Of a stretch of 64,000 bases of DNA, positions 34,119 to 42,970 are shown piece by piece (the first letter of the stretch is position 1; every line of letters begins with the position of its first letter). This DNA is from an uncultured Bryobacteraceae bacterium (GTDB lineage Bacteria; Acidobacteriota; Terriglobia; Bryobacterales; Bryobacteraceae). The position numbers and the translations under genes were made by a program. Where the stretch lies: contig CALDSU010000002.1 in NCBI GenBank assembly GCA_937924525.1, forward strand, positions 186,001 to 250,000, given 5' to 3'. The notes beneath the pieces were generated by a model. It was not told where the DNA came from. It saw only the letters and a list, made by a program, of their open reading frames with translations, and did no database searches.

Positions 34119-36788
34119 TCAATCCAGGTAAGCGAATTCGTTTGAGCTGAACAACACCTGCGCGTATTGGCTCCACGCCCCCGGACCCGCTTCGGCCGCG
34201 TACGCCTTTCCCAAGCGCAGTTCCGTCCCGTCCGGCGTGCGCCCAAACAGAAGCCGGTAGGCCTCCCGAACCCGCGCCTCCGGATCCGGCCCCGCGCCAG
34301 CTAGGCGACCGGCCAGTGCGTCCGCCTGCGCCATCACAAACTCGCTGTTCAAAAAGAACAGCCGCTGCAAGGGCACGTTGGTCACCACGCGTTGCTCGTT
34401 GGTGATGCTGGCGCTTGGGAAATCGAACAGCGCCAGGGTGGGTTCCTGCCGGAAGCGGCCCACGCGGGCATAGATGGATCGCCGGGCCAGCTTGTCGTCC
34501 AGTTCCGCCGACGGCCCGCCGACGGTACCGTCGAGCCGTCCCGCGGCCGCCAGCAGGGAATCCCGCAGCGCTTCGGCGTCCAGCCGCCGCCGGTTGGCCC
34601 GCCACCACAGCCGATTGTCGGGGTCGCGCCGGGCATTTGCGGCGTGATGTGCGCTGGATGCCTGATAGGTCGCTGAGAGCACAATTTCCCGGATCAACTG
34701 CTTGATCGACCAGCGCGCCGCCACCAGTCTCGCCGCCACATACTCCAGCAGTTCCGGCTGCGCCGGCCGGTCGCCGGTAAACCCGAAATTGGAAGGCGTG
34801 CGGACCAGTCCCGCGCCGAACAAGTGCAGCCAGATGCGGTTCGCCATCACGCGCGCCGCCAGCGGTTGCGCCACGATCGCCTCGGCCAGTTGCAAGCGGC
34901 CGCTGCCCCGGCGCAGGTCCGCCTTGCCCAGCACCGCCAAGAACCGCCGGGGCACGATCTCCCCCAGGTCCTGCGGATTGCCGCGCACGTTCAGATTCAG
35001 GTCGATGGGCTGCTCATGTTCGGCCACGCCCATCACAAACGGATACGCCGGCGGCGCGGACTTGCGGGCCTCCTCGAGTTCCCGTTTGAGATGCGCCAGG
35101 TGCGCCCGCCACTCGCCGTGCAGGAACCGTTCGATCTTTTCGCCGTCGAAGCGCAGCACGCCGTCTTTCGGGGCGAACAGCGCCCGCCAGAGCACGAACC
35201 GGTCTCGCTCGAGGGAACGTGTCGGTACATCGGCGCCGGGGTTGAAGTCGTCTTCGGAGTCGTAATTGCCGGGCAGGATGGTGCGCCGCCGCCCGGCGGT
35301 GCGGGGCGGCCTGGCTTTGGCGACCAGGATGCGATTCTCCTCGTCCAGGTTCTTCTTATCCTCCAGAATGCGGAGCAGTTCATCCTGGAATTCCGCCGCG
35401 AGGCGCTCCCGGTCGGGAGCCGCAGCCTGCTGCCACGGCGTCAGCAGCGGCTGGTCCTGTTTCTTCGCGAAGGCGATCCACCGCTCGAGCACTTCTGGAT
35501 CCAGCCCCCGCCGCGCCGCCTCCTCCGCGGGGTTCTCCGCCGCAGTCGCGGCGGCGGCCAGCAGGTATCGCGCCGCCTGCCGCGCCAGGATTTCTGCAAG
35601 CTGTTCGCTTTGCCGGTTGCGGAACTCGTCGAGCGCCTTTTCCGCCCGCCGCATGCGCTGCTGCGCCGCCTCGTGCGCCGCCACCTGTTCCGCCGGCGCC
35701 AGCGGATATTCCTGATACTTCGTGCTCGCGAACACCCCGGCCAGGCCGTAGTAGTCCTGCATCGAGACCGGGTCGTACTTGTGGTCGTGACAGCGGGCGC
35801 AGGCGACGGTCAGCCCCAGGAAACCCCGCGTCACCATGTCCACCCGGTCGTGGCGCTCGTCCGCCCGGGCTTGGACGGGCTGCGCAATACCGTAATACCA
35901 GGGACCGAGCCCGAACAATCCCAGCCCGCCAAAGTCACGTTGCCCTTCCGGCAGAAGGTCTCCGGCGATTTGTGCTTTGACGAACCGGTCGTAGGGCAGG
36001 TCGCGATTGAAGGCGTTCACCACCCAGTCGCGATAGCGCCAGGCGTTCGGGTATGGCTTGGGCTGCGTGCCGGTGTAGTCGTCCTCGCCGTAGCGCGCCA
36101 CATCCAGCCAGTGGCGTCCCCAACGCTCGCCGAAGTGTGGCGAGGCCAGCAAACGGTCCACGAACCGTGCGGTGGCATCCGGGCGCGGGTCGGCGGCGTA
36201 CTGCGCCACTTCGTCGGGGGATGGGGGCAGCCCGGTCAGGTCGTAACTCAACCGCCGGATCAGCACCGCGCGCGACGCGGGAGGATTCGGCGTGAGCCCC
36301 TCCTTCCGCAGACGCGCTCGCACCAGGCCGTCGATGGAGGCGCCTGGCGGGGGATGCAGCGGTCGAAACGCCCAATGGTTCTTTTGTTCCGGTGTGGGCT
36401 CCGGTTCGGCGGACTTGCGCAGCGCGGCGGCCTCCTTCGGCGGCCAGTACGCTCCGGCGCGCACCCAAGCCGCGATCGCCTCCACCTGTTCGAGCGGCAG
36501 CTTGCCCTGCGGGGGCATCCGGACGCTGTCGTGCGCGTGACGCAGCACCTGCACCAACAGGCTCTTCTCCGCGTCTCCCGGCACAAGCGCTGCGCCGCGA
36601 TTGCCGCCCTTCAGCAGCGCCTCGCGCGAATCCACGCGCAGCCCCGCGGTGTTCATTTCCGCGTGGCAGGAGTAACACTTCTCGGCCAGCACGGGCCGGA
36701 CCTTGTTTTCGAAGTATTCGGCCGTGTTCGGCTGGCCGAACGCGCCCAGCGCGACACAGGCGAGCGGGAACAAGCCTATCCTCGGCAT
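34119..36788 (-). CDS. PSD1 protein with planctomycete cytochrome C domain (PSCyt1-DUF1549-DUF1553)
   Basis: An 889-residue exported protein. After a signal peptide (FPLACVALGAFGQP) comes a PSCyt1 domain with heme site C38-YS-C41-H42 and distal MPPQGKLP. Then comes DUF1549 (RWGRHWLDVARYGEDD, ACARCHDHKYDPVSMQDYY with another CxxCH), a coiled-coil-like central region (HEAAQQRMRRAEKALDEFRN), and DUF1553 (LAARVMANRIWLHLFGAG, RLDAEALRDSLLAAAG). The role is unknown; the family is abundant in Planctomycetota and Acidobacteriota and always next to DUF1501. It probably carries electrons to or from the exported partner. Confidence 0.93.
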   Translation of the reverse strand: MPRIGLFPLACVALGAFGQPNTAEYFENKVRPVLAEKCYSCHAEMNTAGLRVDSREALLKGGNRGAALVPGDAEKSLLVQVLRHAHDSVRMPPQGKLPLEQVEAIAAWVRAGAYWPPKEAAALRKSAEPEPTPEQKNHWAFRPLHPPPGASIDGLVRARLRKEGLTPNPPASRAVLIRRLSYDLTGLPPSPDEVAQYAADPRPDATARFVDRLLASPHFGERWGRHWLDVARYGEDDYTGTQPKPYPNAWRYRDWVVNAFNRDLPYDRFVKAQIAGDLLPEGQRDFGGLGLFGLGPWYYGIAQPVQARADERHDRVDMVTRGFLGLTVACARCHDHKYDPVSMQDYYGLAGVFASTKYQEYPLAPAEQVAAHEAAQQRMRRAEKALDEFRNRQSEQLAEILARQAARYLLAAAATAAENPAEEAARRGLDPEVLERWIAFAKKQDQPLLTPWQQAAAPDRERLAAEFQDELLRILEDKKNLDEENRILVAKARPPRTAGRRRTILPGNYDSEDDFNPGADVPTRSLERDRFVLWRALFAPKDGVLRFDGEKIERFLHGEWRAHLAHLKRELEEARKSAPPAYPFVMGVAEHEQPIDLNLNVRGNPQDLGEIVPRRFLAVLGKADLRRGSGRLQLAEAIVAQPLAARVMANRIWLHLFGAGLVRTPSNFGFTGDRPAQPELLEYVAARLVAARWSIKQLIREIVLSATYQASSAHHAANARRDPDNRLWWRANRRRLDAEALRDSLLAAAGRLDGTVGGPSAELDDKLARRSIYARVGRFRQEPTLALFDFPSASITNEQRVVTNVPLQRLFFLNSEFVMAQADALAGRLAGAGPDPEARVREAYRLLFGRTPDGTELRLGKAYAAEAGPGAWSQYAQVLFSSNEFAYLD

Positions 36789-36836
36789 GGCAGGACTAAT
36801 CTTTGCAGTCTATCAAGGCCGGCTGACGCCGCGCGG

Positions 36837-37538
36837 CTAACGCGGCCGGCTGGTCGAGGTTTCCTCGCGAATGATGCCGCTCATGGCCGCCAGGCGCGCC
36901 GGCTTGGGAGTATCCGGTCCACTGAGCGTCGCGTAAAGCGCCAGCGCCTGGTCGCGTTGACCTTCCGCCAACAGCCGCTCAGCGCAAATGAGCGCGGCGT
37001 CCGCGACGGCCAGCTTGAGCGCGCCGCTCGCCTTGGGCAGCGCCGCGGTCAACTCCTTGGCGGATGCCGGCCCGCCAATGTTTCCCAACGCCGCCGCGGC
37101 GGCGCGAGCCGCCTCCGGGTCGGGGCCGCGCATCAGCCGGATGAGCGCCTGGCTCGCCTTTGCGTCCCGCCGCTTGCCGATCGAGTTGATGACGCCAACC
37201 AGCAGGTTGCCTTTCAGTTTCCCCAGCGCGGCGCGCAGCGCCTCATCGGCCGCCGGGTCGGCGATCGGTTCGAGGCCATAACGGGCGTACGCGTTCAGAT
37301 GTTCATCCGCCAACAGAGCCGCCAATAAGGGGACGGCTTCCTTGACCCCCAGCTCCCCGAGGCGCACGCAAGCCTTGGCTTTTTGAAACTCCGAGGAGCC
37401 CGAGTTCTGTAAGATACCCATGAGCCCCGCGCCGTCCATGGTGGCGATGGCGCCCTCCTGGAGTTCGGGGGGAGGAGCCGGAGGCTTCGGCTTGGCAGGT
37501 GTGGCCGCCGGCGCGGGCGTAGTGGTGGTTTGCTGCAC
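36837..37538 (-). CDS. HEAT-repeat-like protein
   Basis: A 233-residue soluble protein: a proline/alanine/lysine-rich N-terminus (AATPAKPKPPAPPPELQEG) followed by helical repeats (AKACVRLGELGVKEAVPLLA, ARAAAAALGNIGGPASAKEL, ALKLAVADAALICAERLLA). HEAT repeats bind protein partners. The GTG at 37538 is chosen because GAGGAG lies seven bases upstream; an earlier GTG would overlap the preceding gene. It sits between the Gfo/Idh and PSD1 genes on the same strand and may assist assembly of that system. Confidence 0.75.
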   Translation of the reverse strand: MQQTTTTPAPAATPAKPKPPAPPPELQEGAIATMDGAGLMGILQNSGSSEFQKAKACVRLGELGVKEAVPLLAALLADEHLNAYARYGLEPIADPAADEALRAALGKLKGNLLVGVINSIGKRRDAKASQALIRLMRGPDPEAARAAAAALGNIGGPASAKELTAALPKASGALKLAVADAALICAERLLAEGQRDQALALYATLSGPDTPKPARLAAMSGIIREETSTSRPR

Positions 37539-37555
37539 GGTGCGTCTCCTCTCCT

Positions 37556-38833
37556 TCAAATCCGCCACGGCTCGCGCAGAGAGCGCGCGCGCATGCGGTT
37601 GGCCACGTCGTCGTTGGTGAACTCACTGCGAGCCGGGTCCCAGGTGAGCGTCTTGCCCCGCTGAAACGCGATGAACGCCGCGTGGCAGGCGACGTGGGAA
37701 TTGGCTGCCGCGGCCGCGCTGGCGCTCGGCTGCTGGCGCGTCCTGATGCAACGGACAAACTCTTTCACGTGGTTCTCCAGCGCGAGGCTGGCGGGCTCGG
37801 TGGGCCGCAGCAGCGGCCGGATGTTGTCCGAGCAGGCGATGGTCGTCCGATCCCCGGTCTCCACCCAGCCCAGATCGCCCTCGATGCGAAAGCTGCAAGA
37901 GCCCGTATGGAGCGCGCCTTCCCAGCCGTTGTCGCGCATCACCAGCTTGACGCCGTCGGCGTATTTGCAGTTCACCGCATAGGGACCGGTGTTGCCACCC
38001 ACGGGTTCGTATTCCACGGGCTGCGTGTGATCGTAGCCGGCCGCCCAGTGGCAAAGATCCACGGTGTGCGAACCCCATTCGAGGATCCCGCCGCCGTGGA
38101 AGTCGTAGTAGTTGCGCCAGCCGCCGCGCACGTAAGAAGGATGGTAAGGACGCCAGTGCGCCGGTCCCAGCCACCGGTCCCAATCGAGCACTTGCTTGGG
38201 AGGCGGATCCTCGCCCGCCAGCCAGTCGCGGCTGGGAATGGGCGGCCAGTTCACCGACGGACCGACGTTGGCATAGAGGGTTTGGAGCTTACCCAGCGCG
38301 CCGGCGTTCAACAGTTCCTTACAGAGGGCGAAGTTCGCGCCGCTCCGCCGCTGGCAGCCGGCCTGATACAGGCGGTTATAGCGGCGGAACGCGTCCGCCA
38401 GCGCCCAACTCTCTTCGATGGACATCGAGCACGGCTTTTCGCAATAGACATCTTTGCCGTGTTGCGCCGCGATGATCGACAGCGGGGTGTGCCAGCGGTC
38501 GCCGGTGGCGATCAGCACCGCGTCGATGTCCTGCCGCGCCAGCAGTTCGAACTGGTCGTCGTACATGCGGCAGTCGCGGTCGCCGTAGTTCTGGTCCACC
38601 GTCGATTTGATGGTTTCCCGCCGCTCATTGCGCACGTCGCAAATCGCGATGAACTTGGTTTCGGGGAGTTTGAGCAGCTTGCTCAGCACGTGCGCGCCGC
38701 GCCCGCCAATGCCGATCCCGCCGAAAAGGATCCGGTCGCTTGGCGCCACGTGGCCGGCGCGCTGGCCCAGCACCACGCTCGGAACGATCATCGGCGCGAG
38801 GGCGCTTTGCAAAATCTGCCTTCTGGTAGTCAT
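37556..38833 (-). CDS. Tat-exported Gfo/Idh/MocA family oxidoreductase
   Basis: A 425-residue NAD(P)-dependent oxidoreductase. MTTRRQILQSALAPMI is a twin-arginine signal. The nucleotide-binding segment is GGIGIGGRGAHVLSKLL, the EKP motif is DVYCEKPCSMSIEES, and the substrate domain has YYDFHGGGILEWGSHTVDL. These enzymes oxidise or epimerise sugars and polyols. Bound cofactor must be loaded before Tat export. It heads a minus-strand operon with the HEAT, PSD1 and DUF1501 genes. Confidence 0.92.
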   Translation of the reverse strand: MTTRRQILQSALAPMIVPSVVLGQRAGHVAPSDRILFGGIGIGGRGAHVLSKLLKLPETKFIAICDVRNERRETIKSTVDQNYGDRDCRMYDDQFELLARQDIDAVLIATGDRWHTPLSIIAAQHGKDVYCEKPCSMSIEESWALADAFRRYNRLYQAGCQRRSGANFALCKELLNAGALGKLQTLYANVGPSVNWPPIPSRDWLAGEDPPPKQVLDWDRWLGPAHWRPYHPSYVRGGWRNYYDFHGGGILEWGSHTVDLCHWAAGYDHTQPVEYEPVGGNTGPYAVNCKYADGVKLVMRDNGWEGALHTGSCSFRIEGDLGWVETGDRTTIACSDNIRPLLRPTEPASLALENHVKEFVRCIRTRQQPSASAAAAANSHVACHAAFIAFQRGKTLTWDPARSEFTNDDVANRMRARSLREPWRI

Positions 38834-38913
38834 GCCATTATCCAACCGGATTCTACCAAGTGCCGCAGTAGATCTCACCCTGCCGCGGCGGCGCGTCTGC
38901 GCGAAAATGGAGG

Positions 38914-39948
38914 GTGCTGCCCCGAGAGCGAGTCTTCGCCGCCCTGGAGTTTCAGCCGCCGGATGTGGTTCCGCTCGAATACCATCCTTCTCCGGCGGGA
39001 ACGTATGAACACGGCCGTAAACTGCTGGAGCTCTTCGCGCGGTATCCGGGTGATTTCGGCGACCCGCGGGAGTTCGTCCTGGCGGCGCCGGAGCCGCGCT
39101 GGGTGGACGCGCACGGCCGCTATGAAGAACTGCGCCGGGATGAATGGGGCGTGCTCTGGAAACACTTGATCTTCGGCGTGGCCGGCCATCCGGTGGAACG
39201 TCCGCTCGACGACTGGTCGCGCCTGGCGAGTTTTCAACCGCCTCCGCCGCCGCGCATCGAAGGAGAGGCGTTTGCGGCGGAGCGCCAGCGGGCGGAGCGC
39301 CACCGCCGGACGTGGTTTCTCAAAAGCGGCTGGATCAGTCTGTTCGAGCGGATGCATGCGCTGCGGCGCTTTGAGGACGTGTTTTTGGATCTCGCCGCCG
39401 AGCGCCCGGAACTGGAGGCGCTGGCGGACCTGCTGGAGCGGCACGAAGCGGCCTGCATCGACTACTACCTGCAGCGCGGCGTCGACGCGATTCAGTTCGG
39501 CGACGACTTTGGCACCCAAACCGGCATGATGTTGTCGCCCAGGATCTGGCGGCGTTTCTTCAAGCCGCGGTATCGGCGCCTGATGGAACCCGTTCACGCC
39601 GCGGGAAGGAAAGTTTTCTTTCACACCTGCGGACAGGCGCGCGCGATCTGGGAGGATCTGGCCGAACTCGGCGTCCATGCGCTGTGGCCCCAACTGAGCC
39701 TGTACGACGCCGGGACTTTGGCCCGTGAATGCCGCCGGTTGCGGATGGCGCTGGCGCTGCATGTGGATCGCGGCGACCTGATGACCAAAGGCGCTCCGGA
39801 GGAAGTCCGCGCGGCAGTCCTGCGCGCGGCCGAGGATTTTCGGGTGGCCGAAGGCGGCGCCTGGTTTTACGTCGAGATCGACAGCGGATTCCCGTTTGCG
39901 AACGTGGAGGCTTTAGTCGAGACGATCAGCGAACTGAGAAACATCTGA
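38914..39948 (+). CDS. Uroporphyrinogen decarboxylase (URO-D) superfamily protein
   Basis: A 344-residue TIM-barrel protein. The start LPRERVFAALEFQPPDVVPL is typical of URO-D-like methyltransferases rather than HemE; further motifs are RGVDAIQFGDDFGTQTGMML, FFKPRYRRLMEPVHAAGRKV and FFHTCGQARAIWEDLAELG. Known relatives include corrinoid methyltransferases and HemE, but many Acidobacteriota members are unassigned and sit in sugar loci. The start is GTG; GGAGG abuts it, which is closer than normal. Divergent from the Gfo/Idh gene. Confidence 0.85.
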   Translation: MLPRERVFAALEFQPPDVVPLEYHPSPAGTYEHGRKLLELFARYPGDFGDPREFVLAAPEPRWVDAHGRYEELRRDEWGVLWKHLIFGVAGHPVERPLDDWSRLASFQPPPPPRIEGEAFAAERQRAERHRRTWFLKSGWISLFERMHALRRFEDVFLDLAAERPELEALADLLERHEAACIDYYLQRGVDAIQFGDDFGTQTGMMLSPRIWRRFFKPRYRRLMEPVHAAGRKVFFHTCGQARAIWEDLAELGVHALWPQLSLYDAGTLARECRRLRMALALHVDRGDLMTKGAPEEVRAAVLRAAEDFRVAEGGAWFYVEIDSGFPFANVEALVETISELRNI

Positions 39949-40018
39949 TCCGCTTTGTAAGGCCCCGAGCCTCGGGCGGAAGCGAGTAGGCCGCCGTCAG
40001 GCGGGCCGCGGTGCGGAA

Positions 40019-40467
40019 TCAACCTGACTGCGCGCCTCCCCACTCGTGCACCGCCTCATACAAAGCCAGGATGTTCGCCGTCGGCGTGTTGGGTTGCAGG
40101 TTGTGACACGGCGCGACGATGTAGCCCTTGCCGCTCCCGAAGATGCGAAGGTTGTCCCATACTTCGCGGCGCACATCCGCGGGCGAACCGAAGGGCAGCG
40201 TACGTTGGTCGCCACCTCGCGGGTCCCGACGCGCCAGATGCTGTACAGCGAATTCAGGTACCAGTTGGTTTCGCGGGCGCGGGGGTGAAGCGGCGCGACG
40301 CGGACCAGGCGGTCGACGCCGAGGCGGCGCCACAAGTCGCGTTCCGCCGGGCAATTCAGCTCTCGCTGGAGCCGGGCCGTCACCTCGGCCGCACCCCAGT
40401 AATCGCAGGGGACGCGGTCGGGCTGGCGGCCTTCGCAGACCGCCAACCAGCGTTCGCGCGGCGTCAC
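40019..40467 (-). pseudogene. URO-D family gene with its middle deleted
   Basis: The first ~89 codons read as a URO-D N-terminus (VTPRERWLAVCEGRQPDRVP, YLNSLYSIWRVGTREVA). Near 40200-40215 the frame changes. The other frame then encodes a typical URO-D C-terminus (LPFGSPADVRREVWDNLRIF, YIVAPCHNLQPN, NILALYEAVHEWG). Intact relatives are about 340-370 residues, so about 200 residues are missing and the halves are out of frame. The GTG overlaps the MFS stop as GTGA, showing it was once the last translated gene of the operon. Sequencing or assembly error cannot explain the missing core unless a collapse occurred. Confidence 0.82.
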
Positions 40468-41672
40468 CGGCGGTCCCTCAGCATCAGGTTCACGGTGAGA
40501 GCGGCGATGGGGTGCAACGCGCCGGCCAGCATGAACGCCGCGGGATAGCCAAAGGCCGTAATGACGAGCGCGAGCAGTTGGGCAAACAGCGCGCCGGCCA
40601 GGCTGCCGGCTGTGCCCATCATCCCGACCACGGTTCCGGTGGATCCCGCCGGCGACACATCGGCGGCCAAAGTGGCGATGTTCGCGGCCCAGCACTGGCT
40701 GAGCAGCGTGGCCAGGCAAGTGAGCGCGATCGCCAGCGCCACCGAATGCACCAGGCCCACCAGCGCGCCCAGGGGAGCCAGACAGCCAACGCCCGCCAGC
40801 ACCAGCAAACGGGCGCGCTTGGCCGGCAATCCCCGCCGGACCAACCCATCCGACAGCGCCCCGCCGCCGACCGCCCCGAGGTCGGCGAACAGGAACGGAA
40901 TCCAACCGTAGTAGGCGATTTCGGTCAGGTTCAGATGCCGTTCGCGCTGCAAGTAGTCGGGCAGCCAGAACAGGTAGAAATACCAGACCGGGTCGCTGGC
41001 CAGCCGGGGCAGGACCAAGCCCCAGACCTCGCGCCGCCGCAGCAAGCGTCCCCAGGGTTCCCGGGCGGGTTCCGCGGCCGCCGCCGGCTGACCGCCGCCG
41101 TCCCCGGCGCTGGGCGAGCGGTACGCCCAGAACCAGAACGGCAGCCAGACAAAACCGACCAGCCCGGGAATCACGAAAGCCCAGCGCCAGCCGAAGTGCA
41201 GCGTCAACAGCGCAATCATCGGCGCGGCAATCAGCGCCCCCACCGCGCTGCCCGAGGAGAAGAAGCCCGTGGGCAGCGCGCGCTCCTTGGGAGGGAACCA
41301 CTCCGCGCACGCCCGCACGCCCGCCGGAAAGATGGCCGGTTCGCCGACTCCCAGCAAGAAGCGGAACGCCGCCAGTGAAATCGCGTTGCGGGACAGCGCC
41401 GTCAACATGGTCGCCGCCGACCACCAGGCGATCGCGAGCGCCGCGCCGAGCCGCACGCCGATCCGGTCGATCAGCCGCCCGCCGAGCGAGTACATGATGG
41501 TGTACGGCGCCAGAAACGCCGTCACCACGTTGGCGTAGTCCTGCTCACTCAAATTCAACTCGCGGCGCAGCAGCGGACTCAGGACGGAGAGCGTCTGCCG
41601 GTCGACGTAGTTGATGGCGGTGGCCACAAACAACAGCGTGGCCACCACCCAGCGCAACGAGCGGTATGACAT
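40464..41672 (-). CDS. MFS transporter, hexuronate/sugar-acid (ACS) type
   Basis: A 402-residue protein with about twelve hydrophobic segments. It opens with WVVATLLFVATAINYVDRQT, the ACS-family first helix, and has GGRLIDRIGVRLGAALAIAW in the loop 2-3 position and LGVGEPAIFPAGVRACAEWF in helix 4. Homologues carry hexuronates or related acids by proton symport. It lies three bases after the FAD oxidoreductase and four bases into the URO-D pseudogene, so it belongs to the GH38 operon. Likely role: import of the sugar released outside. Confidence 0.9.
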   Translation of the reverse strand: MSYRSLRWVVATLLFVATAINYVDRQTLSVLSPLLRRELNLSEQDYANVVTAFLAPYTIMYSLGGRLIDRIGVRLGAALAIAWWSAATMLTALSRNAISLAAFRFLLGVGEPAIFPAGVRACAEWFPPKERALPTGFFSSGSAVGALIAAPMIALLTLHFGWRWAFVIPGLVGFVWLPFWFWAYRSPSAGDGGGQPAAAAEPAREPWGRLLRRREVWGLVLPRLASDPVWYFYLFWLPDYLQRERHLNLTEIAYYGWIPFLFADLGAVGGGALSDGLVRRGLPAKRARLLVLAGVGCLAPLGALVGLVHSVALAIALTCLATLLSQCWAANIATLAADVSPAGSTGTVVGMMGTAGSLAGALFAQLLALVITAFGYPAAFMLAGALHPIAALTVNLMLRDRR

Positions 41673-41675
41673 GGC

Positions 41676-42944
41676 TCAGAGCGCCAGGATCGCACCCTGG
41701 GCGGCCAAACGGTCCTGCACGCGGGCGATGGGGAGGCGGCGCGCAGCCAGCCCGGAATCGTGCGCCAGGGCGGCCAGGGTGCCCGCGGCCTGGCCGAGAG
41801 CCATGGCGGTTCCGCTGACGCGCGTCGAGCCATGCGCTTCGTGCGTCGCCGAGATGCAACGCCCCGCGGTGAGTAGGTTGTCGAACCCGCGCACCATCAG
41901 GCACCGCGCCGGAATCGGATACGGGGCGGGCGGCTCGTCCTTGTGGGGATGCACGCCCACCCGGCCGTCGGCGGGATGGATGTCGATCGGCCAGCTTCCC
42001 AACGCGATGGCATCGGCGCAGGGGCGGCCCTCCCGCACATCGGCGGCGGTGATCTGGTAGTCGCCCAGGATCCGGCGCGTCTCCCGCACCCCGATCTGGC
42101 AGGCGGACGCCAGCAGGTACGCGTCGCGGAACGGCGGGCCGGCCTCGCGCAGAATGTTGAGAATCGAGATCATGTCCCGGCGGCCCTGGCGCTCCGCGCG
42201 GGACAGGTCGGCGGTGTTCGTGCCGTCGCCATAGAGCCGGGTGCAGTTGGCGCTGACTTCCCCGTCGCGGATCCGGATGATCCACGGGCCGCCGTACTTC
42301 GGCGCCAGCCCGGCGGCGTAAGCGGCGTCCATGGCGCGCCGCGCGGCCTGCTCCAGTTCATCCCAGGGCACGCCGGGCTGCACGCCGCCGATCCGAAAGT
42401 GCATGGACATGGTTTGGAGCTGGCGGTCCATCTCGAATTCCGCGCCGGCGAAGGCGGAGACATCGCCGTCTCCGGTGCAATCGACGAACTGGCGGGCGCG
42501 CAACCGCCACAAGCCTTCCTTACCCGCCGCGATGACGGCGGTGACGGTGTTTCCTTCCACTTCCGCCGCGGCGGCCATCAGGTGAAACAGCACCTCGACG
42601 CCAGCTTCTTCCAGCAGGCAGTCGGCGGCCAGCTTGAAGGCCTCAGGATCGAACGTGACGCACTCGGGCGGGTTGTCGGGCGTCGCCATGCCGCCAGCCG
42701 CCAACATCCGGCCGACGATCTCGCGGCCGACGCCGCCGACCACGAACTGGCTATAGTTCCGGCAATTGCGCAGGCCGTCCAGCGTATGAACCAGCGAGCC
42801 AACGCAGATGCCGCCGCAGAATCCGTAGCGTTCGAGCAGCGTCGTGCGCGCGCCATTGCGTGCCGCCGCCAAGGCCGCGGCGACGCCCGCCGTACCTCCC
42901 CCGCACACCAGGACGTCGCATGCGTGTTCTTTCCCCACGCGCAT
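41676..42944 (-). CDS. FAD-dependent oxidoreductase (FAD_oxidored family)
   Basis: A 422-residue flavoprotein. The FAD fold is DVLVCGGGTAGVAAALAAAR, then LLERYGFCGGICVGSLVH; the distal FAD motif is NLLTAGRCISATHEAHGSTR followed by VSGTAMALGQAAGTLAALA. These enzymes are widespread in Acidobacteriota sugar loci, presumably oxidising a sugar or its acid, but no substrate is proven. GAGGAGG lies eight bases before the ATG. No signal peptide is visible. It is between the GH38-like and MFS genes with short gaps of 26 and 3 bases. Confidence 0.88.
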   Translation of the reverse strand: MRVGKEHACDVLVCGGGTAGVAAALAAARNGARTTLLERYGFCGGICVGSLVHTLDGLRNCRNYSQFVVGGVGREIVGRMLAAGGMATPDNPPECVTFDPEAFKLAADCLLEEAGVEVLFHLMAAAAEVEGNTVTAVIAAGKEGLWRLRARQFVDCTGDGDVSAFAGAEFEMDRQLQTMSMHFRIGGVQPGVPWDELEQAARRAMDAAYAAGLAPKYGGPWIIRIRDGEVSANCTRLYGDGTNTADLSRAERQGRRDMISILNILREAGPPFRDAYLLASACQIGVRETRRILGDYQITAADVREGRPCADAIALGSWPIDIHPADGRVGVHPHKDEPPAPYPIPARCLMVRGFDNLLTAGRCISATHEAHGSTRVSGTAMALGQAAGTLAALAHDSGLAARRLPIARVQDRLAAQGAILAL

Positions 42945-42970
42945 GGTGGATGCCTCCTCAAGGGTAGCCG

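Noticed and set aside
34824-37328. 834-codon open frame on the plus strand, antisense to PSD1 and HEAT genes
   Set aside because: The opposite strand encodes recognisable domains; the frame is rich in Arg, Gln and His and shows no motif, as expected from GC-rich antisense.
39961-40018. Hairpin-like CCCGA/TCGGG and GGCCGCC/GGCGGGCC stems between convergent genes
   Set aside because: Loops are too small or arms mismatched, with no T-run; not enough for a terminator call.
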